A stretch of DNA of 8,168 nt, from contig JAIRXT010000040.1 of assembly GCA_031268125.1 (NCBI GenBank), forward strand, positions 1-8,168, given 5' to 3'. The position numbers and the translations under genes are program-made. The DNA is from Treponema sp. (lineage in GTDB: Bacteria > Spirochaetota > Spirochaetia > Treponematales > Breznakiellaceae). Below are positions 1 to 6,511 of this stretch, one piece after another (within the stretch, counting starts at the first letter, position 1; the number at the start of each line of letters is the position of its first letter). Under the pieces are notes generated by a model. The model saw nothing but the letters and a program-made list of their open reading frames with translations. It did not search any database and was not told where the DNA came from.

Positions 1-713
1 GCAAGATCGTACTTTTCCTGCGAAACTCCCTGGGCAAGCCCGGTAAACACCTCAAAACAGTGGGCAATCGAATCCAGCGCGCCGTCAATGGTAACGGGAA
101 TGGGCATACTGGCGGTAACATTGTAATCAAACACCGCGTAAAGCGGCACGATGGCATCGTCCACCACCAGTTTTTTTTGTCCCACCACCGGATCGGTGAT
201 GTTGGAATACTTGGTAAGGTGAGCGCCGGAGCTGGCAGAGGTCTGCACGGCGATAAGAGGGAACAGTTGTTTCCCTGTCTTCTCCAACGCGGCGCCCACA
301 ATCCCGGTCCCGAACCAGTGATCGATCTCGGGGCTTATGTCCTTGCCCAGGGTGGCGAGAAAATTTGCCGCCTTGCACGCGTCAATGGTGGAACCGCCCC
401 CCACGGCGATGATCACATCCGGCTTGTGATGGAGTATATAGGTTTCAATCCGGTACACATCCACTCTGGGCGCGTTCGGTCCGGCGTCGCGAACAATAGT
501 TCCCCCGGCAAGACTTACCCCCGCTTTGTTAAGCGCTTCCGTAATCGCATCGGCCACGGGCTTCATGTAGGTGGTGTTGCAGATAACCAGGGCGGTCTTG
601 CCAAACCGGGCGGCGATCTTCCCAACCTCGGGAAGCACACCCTGGCCAAACACGTAGTTGTCTCCCTTCCACGCCGAAAGCAGTTTTTGTGATTTCTCAA
701 ATAATTCGTTCAT
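1..713 (-). CDS. Iron-containing alcohol dehydrogenase (group III), C-terminus cut by window edge
   Basis: NAD(P)-dependent, metal-containing oxidoreductase that would interconvert an aldehyde and an alcohol in the cytoplasm. The 237 visible codons start MNELFEKSQKLLSAWKGDNY. They show the dinucleotide-binding GGGSTIDACK motif at residues 105-114 and the first two metal ligands of the family, Asp214 and His218, in DGALDSIAHCFE. The two later His ligands fall outside the window. The start at 713 is fixed by AAGGAG (721-726) seven bases upstream; an in-frame ATG at 719 is too close to that site. The gene follows the ThDP enzyme by 13 bases, and its ribosome site abuts that gene's TAA, so the two are probably co-transcribed and coupled. 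The substrate is not readable from the sequence. From context, reduction of tartronate semialdehyde or another short aldehyde is a reasonable guess, since no GlxR-type reductase is visible. Family certain, function uncertain. Confidence 0.9.
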   Translation of the reverse strand, partial: MNELFEKSQKLLSAWKGDNYVFGQGVLPEVGKIAARFGKTALVICNTTYMKPVADAITEALNKAGVSLAGGTIVRDAGPNAPRVDVYRIETYILHHKPDVIIAVGGGSTIDACKAANFLATLGKDISPEIDHWFGTGIVGAALEKTGKQLFPLIAVQTSASSGAHLTKYSNITDPVVGQKKLVVDDAIVPLYAVFDYNVTASMPIPVTIDGALDSIAHCFEVFTGLAQGVSQEKYDL

Positions 714-726
714 AATCATACTCCTT

Positions 727-2394
727 TTATTCAAAATGACGAATATGGGCAATGTCATTCCCCATATCACAATCGGTGTTATCATTCACAACGATCTCCA
801 CCACATAGGGCCCTTTGGCCGCGGCGGCATTCTTCAACGCCTTGTCCAGTTCGGCGTAGGTAAATACCCGTTCCGCTTTGCAGGCAAAGCCCTCCGCAAC
901 CTTCACATAATCCATAAGGGTTTTGTTTTCCTTCATGGCCACCTGATACTCGTACTGATAGGCGTACTTCTGATTCTGCCGGATAAGGCCCAGGTAGGCG
1001 TTGTTGATGATGAGCACCACCACCGGCAGATTGTAGGCCGCCGCCACCCCCAGTTCCTCCACCAGGAAGGTAAAGCCGAAGTCTCCCATAAGGCACACGG
1101 TTTTCCCGCCCGTGCCTGCTGAAGCGCCCACCGCGGCGGGAATATCATAACCCAGGGTTCCCGCCCCACCCGAGGGGTAGTACTTCCGGGGCTTGTTTAT
1201 CCGCTGGTACTGGCCGCTCCAGATTTGGGTTATCCCGCATCCGGTGGTATACTGGGTTTCTTCATCAAAGGCCCGGTTGATCGCCTCGAACACTTCCCGG
1301 GGGTCCATCACCTCTTTGGAGGGGTCCGGCTGGCGGATATATTTTTTCCGCATATCCGCGTAGGACAGGGCCGGAGCCGCCCGCTTCCGGGGAGCTCCCG
1401 CTTTTTTGGCGGTCTCCAGAAGCAGGGGGATCGCATCGGCGGCATCGGCGGCAATAGCCAGATCGGTCTTAAGTATCTTGCCGAGTTCCGTGGGATCAAT
1501 GTCAATGTGGATGATCTTCCGTTCGCCCTGGTAAACCGCGGCGTTCCCGGTATGCCGGTCGGTAAAGCGGCAGCCCACCCCAAGGATAAGGTCAGAGGCA
1601 AGCAGCACATCGTTCCCGCTGGAAACCGCGCCCACCTGGATGCCGGCCTGCCCCGCGTTCAGGGGATGATCGACAGGAATGCCGCCCTTGGCCATATAGG
1701 TAGTGATCACCGGGATATTCATGTATTCGGCAAACTCCGCCAGCGCCTTTTCGGCCTTGGCAAGGATCACCCCGCCGCCCATAACGATGACAGGATTCTT
1801 CGCCTCGTCCAGCAGCTTTACCGCTTTTTCGATGAGCGATGCCGGCGGCTTGGGGCTTTTGAGCGTGGAGGGGATATAAGCATCAAGGTCGAATTCGATC
1901 TCCGCCATCTGTACGTCCAGAGGCAGGTCGATAAGCACCGGCCCGGGCTTTCCCGAACGGGCGGATTCAAAGGCCTCGTGGAAAATTGCGGGCACCATGC
2001 GGGGATTTTTGATGCACCAAGATTTCTTGCAGACCGGTTTTACAATTTCCGCAATGTCCACACACTGAAACGCCCCCCTTCCCAACTGGGCGGTAACCGC
2101 CTGGCCGGTAAGGGCGATAAGGGGAATGGAATCCTGCCACGCGGTATACATGCCGGTAACAAAGTTTGTGGCCCCCGGCCCGGAGGTACAAAGCGCCGCC
2201 GCTATCTTTCCGGTAGCCCGGTAATACCCGTCCGCCGCGTGGACCGCCGCTTCCTCATGGCGCATAAGGTAATGTTTTATCGGGGCCTTTTCCAGATGTT
2301 TGTACAGGGCGTTGATTCCCGCGCCAGGAATTCCAAAGGCATCGGTAACGCCCTCTTTTTCAAGAATTTTGACAATTGCTTCTGAAGCTGTCAT
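727..2394 (-). CDS. ThDP-dependent carboligase, glyoxylate carboligase (Gcl)-like
   Basis: A 555-residue enzyme of the acetolactate synthase superfamily. It has an N-terminal pyrimidine-binding domain (about 1-165), a middle domain (about 190-330) and a C-terminal ThDP/Mg domain with GD at 437-438 and NN at 464-465. Remembered E. coli Gcl matches it more closely than acetolactate synthases do: VDLPFDVQVAEIEFD there against IDLPLDVQMAEIEFD here, shared NNAYLGLIRQ, shared KVAEG, and an MGN/MGS tail. Gcl joins two glyoxylates to tartronate semialdehyde plus CO2, which suits a ureide pathway ending in glyoxylate. The oddity is Glu47 in RHEEAAVHAADGY. True Gcl has Val at this position, while most ThDP enzymes have Glu, so acetolactate synthase or another carboligation remains possible. 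The start is supported by GGAGG (2402-2406) seven bases upstream. The gene is separated from allE by 152 bases holding two hairpins and a perfect TATAAT, and may have its own transcript. Confidence 0.85.
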   Translation of the reverse strand: MTASEAIVKILEKEGVTDAFGIPGAGINALYKHLEKAPIKHYLMRHEEAAVHAADGYYRATGKIAAALCTSGPGATNFVTGMYTAWQDSIPLIALTGQAVTAQLGRGAFQCVDIAEIVKPVCKKSWCIKNPRMVPAIFHEAFESARSGKPGPVLIDLPLDVQMAEIEFDLDAYIPSTLKSPKPPASLIEKAVKLLDEAKNPVIVMGGGVILAKAEKALAEFAEYMNIPVITTYMAKGGIPVDHPLNAGQAGIQVGAVSSGNDVLLASDLILGVGCRFTDRHTGNAAVYQGERKIIHIDIDPTELGKILKTDLAIAADAADAIPLLLETAKKAGAPRKRAAPALSYADMRKKYIRQPDPSKEVMDPREVFEAINRAFDEETQYTTGCGITQIWSGQYQRINKPRKYYPSGGAGTLGYDIPAAVGASAGTGGKTVCLMGDFGFTFLVEELGVAAAYNLPVVVLIINNAYLGLIRQNQKYAYQYEYQVAMKENKTLMDYVKVAEGFACKAERVFTYAELDKALKNAAAAKGPYVVEIVVNDNTDCDMGNDIAHIRHFE

Positions 2395-2430
2395 GCTAAA
2401 ACCTCCAAAACTAATTATAAAATCAAAATA
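2392..2430 (-). promoter_or_regulatory. Candidate promoter and ribosome site for the ThDP enzyme–Fe-ADH pair
   Basis: On the minus strand a perfect TATAAT lies at 2419-2414, followed by GGAGG at 2406-2402 and the ATG at 2394. The -35 side is weak: TTTTGG at the ideal 17-base spacing or TTGGGA at 15 bases, both inside the right-hand arm of the neighbouring hairpin. If used, transcription would begin around 2407, giving a very short leader. AT-rich DNA after a hairpin can produce TATAAT by chance, so this is a candidate only. Confidence 0.35.
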
Positions 2431-2462
2431 GTTTTCCCAAAAAACTGAAATTTTGGGAAAAC
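2431..2462 (-). terminator. 12-bp hairpin followed by a T-rich run
   Basis: The arms 2431-2442 (GTTTTCCCAAAA) and 2451-2462 (TTTTGGGAAAAC) pair perfectly around an 8-base loop. In the direction of transcription (minus) the stem is followed by TATTTTGATTTTATAATT, which gives it the look of a weak intrinsic terminator or attenuator between allE and the ThDP enzyme. The stem is rich in A-T pairs, so read-through is likely. Confidence 0.5.
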
Positions 2463-2472
2463 CTCAATACAA

Positions 2473-2503
2473 AGCTCTTTCAAAACCGGCGTTTTGAAAG
2501 AGC
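2473..2503 (-). terminator. 13-bp perfect hairpin downstream of allE
   Basis: GCTCTTTCAAAAC and GTTTTGAAAGAGC pair perfectly around a short central GC-rich loop. On the minus strand it is followed by TTTGTATTG, a poor U-tract. It is the first of two tandem stems after the allE stop codon. It may terminate part of the transcript, protect the 3' end of the upstream message, or be a processing site separating the two halves of the operon. Confidence 0.5.
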
Positions 2504-2546
2504 AGCCTTAAATGTTACTGCCAAACTCATTGGGATTAACTATAGA

Positions 2547-3311
2547 TCATAACGCCACGTCCCGCTGGCAGTCCTTGGAATAGATGTAGGTGAAGTTGGT
2601 TCTTCCCACACCGTAGGCGGCCTGGGTTACGTAGGGGCCAAAGAAAACAAAATCGTTCTGCTTGATCATCCGCCATTCGTTGTCCAGGAGGTAGCAGCCT
2701 TCGCCTTCCAGGATATATGCGCCGTGCTCCTGGACGTGGGTTTCCACAAAGGGGTGGCAGCCGCCGGGGGCGAAAGAAAGGATGTGCATATTCATATCGA
2801 AGCCAATTTCAATGGGGAGCAGATCTTTGATAAACACATTTTCCATGCCGTCGTAAATCCGGTAGCTGAGATCATTAACGTTTCCGTATACCCTGCGGGC
2901 GGCGAAACCCTTTAAGGGAATGTACCGCTGTTTGTAGAGCAGAGCCTTCATCCCGGCGGCCCCGGCGCTGCGGAATTCCAGCCCTTCCCCGGCGGGGGAA
3001 AAGAGGTAGGACCCGGCTGCGGCGGTATAGGTTTCCCCCCCGGCGGCGAGGCTCCCTTCACCTTCAATAATGTAGATGAAGGTTTCGATACCCTCCTCCC
3101 TGCCGAAGGGCGCCGCGGTGCCGCCGCCTTTCTCCGCTTCAACCACATACTGCACAAAACTGGCCCCCATTTTTGGGGAGGCCACAATGCTTACCCGGCA
3201 GCCTTCAATGCCGGGGACCACGTTGTTCACCAGGCCCTCCGGAGGGATCACCGCGTAGAGGCCGGGCTTGAGTACCGACCGGGTGGCTAAAATATCCTTG
3301 GGATAACCCAT
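2547..3311 (-). CDS. allE: (S)-ureidoglycine aminohydrolase
   Basis: Cytoplasmic Mn-dependent bicupin that hydrolyses (S)-ureidoglycine to (S)-ureidoglycolate and ammonia, the step after allantoate amidohydrolase. The 254 residues match remembered E. coli AllE (YlbA) along the whole length, including GFDMNMHILSFAPG, ETHVQEHGAYIL, YGVGR and YIYSKDC. The C-terminal cupin carries Glu190, His192, His196 and Gln230. Their spacing (+2, +4, +34) equals that of the metal ligands Glu235, His237, His241 and Gln275 of the Arabidopsis enzyme. The N-terminal cupin (about 30-120) lacks an obvious metal set, as usual in the family. The ATG at 3311 is preceded by AAGGAG with six bases between. It begins 16 bases after the small cupin stop and is the last gene before the tandem hairpins. 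Confidence 0.95.
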   Translation of the reverse strand: MGYPKDILATRSVLKPGLYAVIPPEGLVNNVVPGIEGCRVSIVASPKMGASFVQYVVEAEKGGGTAAPFGREEGIETFIYIIEGEGSLAAGGETYTAAAGSYLFSPAGEGLEFRSAGAAGMKALLYKQRYIPLKGFAARRVYGNVNDLSYRIYDGMENVFIKDLLPIEIGFDMNMHILSFAPGGCHPFVETHVQEHGAYILEGEGCYLLDNEWRMIKQNDFVFFGPYVTQAAYGVGRTNFTYIYSKDCQRDVAL

Positions 3312-3327
3312 GACTAACTCCTTCTGT

Positions 3328-3678
3328 TCATTTTGCGTAAAGAATTACCGCGATATATTCCAAATCAACGTCGCCTGCGTTTTCAATGGAATGGGAATCG
3401 CCGTTTCTGCATTGCATCATGTCCCCCGGGCCGAGTTCGCCGACAGTTCCGTTGTCGTTGACCCGGGCCCTCCCTTTGAGAATGTAGTAGGTCTCAAAAT
3501 CCCCCGTATGGGTATGATAGCCGATGGAGCCTCCCGGAGGAATGATGCTCACCCCGAGAAGCCGTCCGGTCCCGTACAGTTCTTCCCGTTCCACAATGTT
3601 AATAACCCGTACCGTTCCCTGGCCGCCCTTCAGGTTCTGCTCAAGGTCAACGCTCAAATCTGCCGCTTTCTTGATCAT
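3328..3678 (-). CDS. Small single-domain cupin protein of unknown function
   Basis: A 116-residue single cupin. Motif 1 is GYHTHTGDFETYYILKG, with His55, His57 and Glu62. Motif 2 is PGDMMQCRNGDSHSIEN, with His96. Thus all four usual metal ligands are present and a metal-dependent role is likely rather than a purely structural one. It sits between allC and allE in the same direction, so it probably acts on a ureide intermediate or assists one of those enzymes. I do not recognise it as ureidoglycolate lyase (AllA), which is longer and has different motifs, although AllA also has a cupin fold. GGAGG at 3690-3694 is 11 bases from the ATG, a long spacing that hints at modest translation. It could alternatively be a small-molecule sensor or an isomerase. 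Confidence 0.8.
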   Translation of the reverse strand: MIKKAADLSVDLEQNLKGGQGTVRVINIVEREELYGTGRLLGVSIIPPGGSIGYHTHTGDFETYYILKGRARVNDNGTVGELGPGDMMQCRNGDSHSIENAGDVDLEYIAVILYAK

Positions 3679-3714
3679 GATAAATCATTCCTCCGATTCT
3701 TTTGATACAAAAGA

Positions 3715-4956
3715 TTAAACCACCTGCATATCCCGGATAAGGTCGTAGATGATCACCACCGACTTGGCAATGTCCCGGTATTCGGTCCACTCCTCGGGAC
3801 AGTGGCTGCGGCCGTCCTTACTGGGGACAAAGACCATCACCGTGTCCAGAACATGGCCTATGGCGAGGGCATCATGTCCCGCCCCGGAGGCCATACGCCT
3901 GAAGGAATAGCCCCGGTCCTTGCAGTGTTGTTCCAAAGTAAAGAGCATATTCCGGTTCAGCTCCACCGGGCTTATGGTCAGCTTGTTTTCCATTGTGAAG
4001 GATGCGCCGTTCTTTTTACAGGCCTCGTCAAGCTCCCAGCGGATCTTTTCTATAATTTCGTTGATGATCCCGTTGTTGCGGGAACGGACATCCACCGAAA
4101 ACTGAACCTCCCCGGCCACGATATTCATCCCGCCGGGGGTAGCCTTGATAAAGCCCGTGGTGGCCACCGTCCCTTCCCCTATCTCCCGGGCCCAGGCGGG
4201 GAGCTTGGCGATCACCTGGGCGGCGGTCTCCATCGCGTCGATCCGCATATCCATCGGGGTAGTTCCCGCGTGATCCGACCGGCCCTGAACGGTGATGATG
4301 TAGCGCTGGATGCCGACGATACACTCCACAAGCCCGATCTCCTCGTGGCTCTGGTAGAGCACCGGCCCCTGCTCGATGTGCATTTCGATATACGCCCGGA
4401 TTTTCTTAATATCCCAGGCCGCCTTGGGAAGATTCTCCGGAACAAGGCCGTAAGTTTTCATGGCGTCGTAAATGGAAATATCGTTCCGGTCCTTGTAACT
4501 GTGCAGATCCTCCTGGCTTACCTGGCCCAGAAGCGCCTTGGAGCCAAAGTAGCCCGTGCCGAAGCGCATCCCCTCCTCATCGTGAAAGCCCGCAATCACC
4601 AGGTTCCGCTTGAGAGTTACCCCGGATTCCTTGATAAGCCGGGCTACTTCGATTCCCGTCATGATCCCCGCAAGGCCGTCGAAATTCCCCCCGTTACTAA
4701 CGGTGTCGAAATGGGAACCGATAACGAGGCTTGCCAGGGAAGGATCCTCTCCTTTCAGGGTCCCCATGATATTTCCCGCCTCGTCTTCCCGAACACTGAG
4801 CCCCGTCTCTTCCATCATGCCGCGGATCGCGTCCACCGCTGAACGGGCCTCCGTGGTAAAGGGCAGCCGGGTGGTTCCCGCGCCGGGGGTGGAAGTATAA
4901 GGATGCAGCGCTTCAAGATTTTTTTGCAAATTATTGGAAATCTGTAAAAGGTCCAT
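3715..4956 (-). CDS. allC: Allantoate amidohydrolase (M20 family)
   Basis: Hydrolyses allantoate to (S)-ureidoglycine, CO2 and ammonia in the cytoplasm. The 413 residues, close to the 411 of E. coli AllC, contain the two-metal site of the family: GSHFDTVSNGGNFDG with His82 and Asp93, HDEEGMRFG with Glu127/Glu128, MHIEQG with His193, and GRSHCPEEW with His385. GRSDHAGTTPMDMR in the lid/dimerisation domain and SGAGHDA complete the signature. The family also includes N-carbamoyl amino-acid hydrolases and beta-ureidopropionase; adjacent allE decides for allantoate. I start at 4956 (MDLLQISNNL) because AAGGAG at 4963-4968 is six bases upstream. The longer reading from 5010 would overlap the transporter and adds an unconserved leader. 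The gene follows the transporter by 13 bases, after tandem TAA TAA stops that overlap the ribosome site, which suggests translational coupling. Confidence 0.93.
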   Translation of the reverse strand: MDLLQISNNLQKNLEALHPYTSTPGAGTTRLPFTTEARSAVDAIRGMMEETGLSVREDEAGNIMGTLKGEDPSLASLVIGSHFDTVSNGGNFDGLAGIMTGIEVARLIKESGVTLKRNLVIAGFHDEEGMRFGTGYFGSKALLGQVSQEDLHSYKDRNDISIYDAMKTYGLVPENLPKAAWDIKKIRAYIEMHIEQGPVLYQSHEEIGLVECIVGIQRYIITVQGRSDHAGTTPMDMRIDAMETAAQVIAKLPAWAREIGEGTVATTGFIKATPGGMNIVAGEVQFSVDVRSRNNGIINEIIEKIRWELDEACKKNGASFTMENKLTISPVELNRNMLFTLEQHCKDRGYSFRRMASGAGHDALAIGHVLDTVMVFVPSKDGRSHCPEEWTEYRDIAKSVVIIYDLIRDMQVV

Positions 4957-4969
4957 GGTTCTCTCCTTA

Positions 4970-6217
4970 TTATACATACTCAACGAGCTTGCGCTCATTG
5001 TACACATCACGGTCTAATTCACCAAGTTTATCCGCAACCATCATCCCCACAAGCACGTCCACATCCACGTTCATGATGGTCCTGAACATGCCGGAGAACC
5101 AGTCAATGCCGATAAGGATAGCGATGCTTTCCAGGGGCAGCCCCAGGGAGCTTGCCAGGAAGGTGTAGGTGATCACCATGCCGCCGGGGACAACGATGGT
5201 GCCCATACACATAAGGCAGGACAAGAGGATAGCCATGCCCAGTTGATACGGAGACAGAACAACCCCCATGGACTGGCTCATAAACATAATCGCCAGCACA
5301 TAACACTGGACCGCGCCGTTGCTGTTCATTGCCATAGTAAGCGGGCCGGTAAAGTCCGCGACCCGGCGGCTCACCCCGAATTTGGTTACCGCGTCTTCCA
5401 TCTTGGTGGGCAGACAAATCGCCGAGGAAGTGGTGGTCAGGGCCATGATCGACATTTTGGCGAACTTCTTGGGCATCATTAAGGGGTTGACCTTACAGAG
5501 CGCCGCCGCCACAGGACCGTATACCAGGAACTGAATAATATCCCCGATAAGGAGCGCCCCGAGGAATTTCATCATCGGGATAACTACCCTGAATCCGATG
5601 GCCCCCGAAACATGGGCCAGGAGGCAGAATATACCGATGGGGGCGAGTTTCATGACATATTTTATAATGTTCATGATCACCTCATTAATGCCGCTTATCA
5701 GATCAACCACCACGGTCTTGCCGGAATAGCGGGTATAGGCTCCCATAGCGATGCCGAAGAAGATGGCAAAGAGAATACAGGGAACCATAGCCCCCGCCGC
5801 CATAGAACCGATAATGTTGGTGGGAACAAAACCAAGCAGGGTGTCCTGAATGGAACCCACCGCCGCCGGAGCGGTTACGTCCGCACTATCCGCAATGGTA
5901 ATGCCCAGGCCGGGTTTAATAATGGCGCCCAGGGCAAGCCCCAAAAAGGCCGAAACAATGGTAAGGATGATGATCCATTTGAAGGTATGGAATCCCATTT
6001 TGCCCATACCCTGTCCGTCTACTTTGCCCACCGCCGCGGCCACCGAGGTCATAACCAGGAGTACCACCGACATTTGAATCAACCGGATGAAAATATCGCC
6101 AATGAATTTTAAATTTGCCGCCCAGGGCCCCACAAGAGAACCGAACACGATACCGCCGATGGTACCAATCAGAATCCAGGTGGTAAGGGATAGTCCTTTC
6201 TTCGCTTTTTCCGCCAT
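4970..6217 (-). CDS. DAACS-family (SLC1-type) carboxylate symporter, probable ureide/allantoate uptake
   Basis: A 415-residue inner-membrane secondary transporter of the dicarboxylate/amino acid:cation symporter family. Hydrophobic segments cover almost the whole length. HP1 holds TTTSSAICLPTKMED (261-275), TM7 holds MNSNGAVQC, HP2 holds VPGG, and TM8 holds DWFSGMFRTIMNVDVD. Compared with archaeal GltPh, Arg397 (binds the substrate side-chain carboxylate), Asn401 and Asp405 are kept as Arg379, Asn383 and Asp387. The amino-group ligand Asp394 is Gly376, and Asp312 of the NMDG motif is Asn300. A non-amino-acid anion is therefore likely. Position as first gene before allC points to allantoate or a related ureido acid (inference). 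The start at 6217 is set by AAGGAG (6225-6230) seven bases upstream; the in-frame extension to 6391 runs through the promoter and is rejected. Confidence 0.9.
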   Translation of the reverse strand: MAEKAKKGLSLTTWILIGTIGGIVFGSLVGPWAANLKFIGDIFIRLIQMSVVLLVMTSVAAAVGKVDGQGMGKMGFHTFKWIIILTIVSAFLGLALGAIIKPGLGITIADSADVTAPAAVGSIQDTLLGFVPTNIIGSMAAGAMVPCILFAIFFGIAMGAYTRYSGKTVVVDLISGINEVIMNIIKYVMKLAPIGIFCLLAHVSGAIGFRVVIPMMKFLGALLIGDIIQFLVYGPVAAALCKVNPLMMPKKFAKMSIMALTTTSSAICLPTKMEDAVTKFGVSRRVADFTGPLTMAMNSNGAVQCYVLAIMFMSQSMGVVLSPYQLGMAILLSCLMCMGTIVVPGGMVITYTFLASSLGLPLESIAILIGIDWFSGMFRTIMNVDVDVLVGMMVADKLGELDRDVYNERKLVEYV

Positions 6218-6224
6218 AGCACTG

Positions 6225-6230
6225 CTCCTT
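6225..6230 (-). promoter_or_regulatory. Ribosome-binding site that fixes the transporter start
   Basis: AAGGAG on the minus strand, seven bases before the ATG at 6217. It overrules the longer in-frame reading from 6391, whose first 58 residues would be encoded by promoter and operator DNA. Confidence 0.8.
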
Positions 6231-6273
6231 GTCTTAAGTTTGGTTCGGTCATTACGGCCGGGCCTTTTAGGTT

Positions 6274-6312
6274 CACTTAAAAAGTGTTCGATTGGACGAC
6301 CAATTTTTAAGT
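6274..6312. promoter_or_regulatory. Nested inverted-repeat operator downstream of the operon promoter
   Basis: Two layers of dyad symmetry. The core is ATTGGACGACCAAT at 6291-6304, i.e. ATTGG-N4-CCAAT. It resembles the ATTGGT-N3-ACCAAT sites of GntR/FadR-family FCD regulators such as PdhR, but with one base less. Flanking arms ACTTAAAAA (6275-6283) and TTTTTAAGT (6304-6312) are exact complements, and the left arm lies in its own palindrome CACTT-AAA-AAGTG (6274-6286). The element begins at about the expected transcription start, where a bound repressor would block initiation or early elongation. The neighbouring GntR-type gene is the obvious candidate ligand; this is inferred. Confidence 0.5.
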
Positions 6313-6318
6313 AAAATA

Positions 6319-6347
6319 AGCGTACACCCGGTTTGGAAATAGCGCAA
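6319..6347 (-). promoter_or_regulatory. Candidate sigma70-type promoter of the ureide operon
   Basis: On the minus strand TTGCGC (6347-6342) and TACGCT (6324-6319) are separated by 17 bases. An eight-base A tract lies just upstream of the -35 and could act as an UP element. Beyond it is a short palindrome TCAAAAATTTTGA (6357-6369). Transcription would begin near 6312, leaving a leader of about 95 bases before the transporter. Confidence 0.5.
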
Positions 6348-6369
6348 GCTTTTTTTTCAAAAATTTTGA

Positions 6370-6511
6370 GAATATTTAACTTTCCAGCCATGAAATTACG
6401 AATGAACTATAAATCGGATAATAACGAAACTACGAGGAGGCGGATGACCGGGATAGCGGAGAACCCGGGGCGGGACATCCCAAGGTTCGCAATTATGCCT
6501 TCGTTGAGCGG
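6370..6511. other. Intergenic DNA between regulator stop and operon promoter
   Basis: No credible gene or RNA seen. Downstream of the regulator stop codon there are small nested complementary runs (GGGA-TG-TCCC flanked by GAACC and GGTTC, about 6464-6489 on either strand). They lack a T-tract, so I do not call a terminator. Whether the regulator transcript continues into the operon cannot be decided by eye. Confidence 0.4.

Noticed and set aside
1225..2385. Long plus-strand open frame antisense to the ThDP enzyme
   Set aside because: A shadow of codon bias in a GC-rich gene; the translation shows no recognisable domain. The same applies to 3802-4842 opposite allC.
2431..2503. CRISPR-like or direct repeats
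   Set aside because: The two stems have different sequences and no spacer periodicity; they are hairpins only.
3328..3678. Calling the small cupin ureidoglycolate lyase (AllA)
   Set aside because: AllA is about 160 residues and its motifs do not match; only the fold class is shared.
4957..5010. Longer AllC starting at 5010
   Set aside because: It overlaps the transporter and has an unconserved leader, while AAGGAG is well placed for 4956.
6218..6391. 58-residue N-terminal extension of the symporter
   Set aside because: It would encode the promoter and operator, has no ribosome site at 6391, and makes the protein longer than the family. A strong AAGGAG fits the ATG at 6217.
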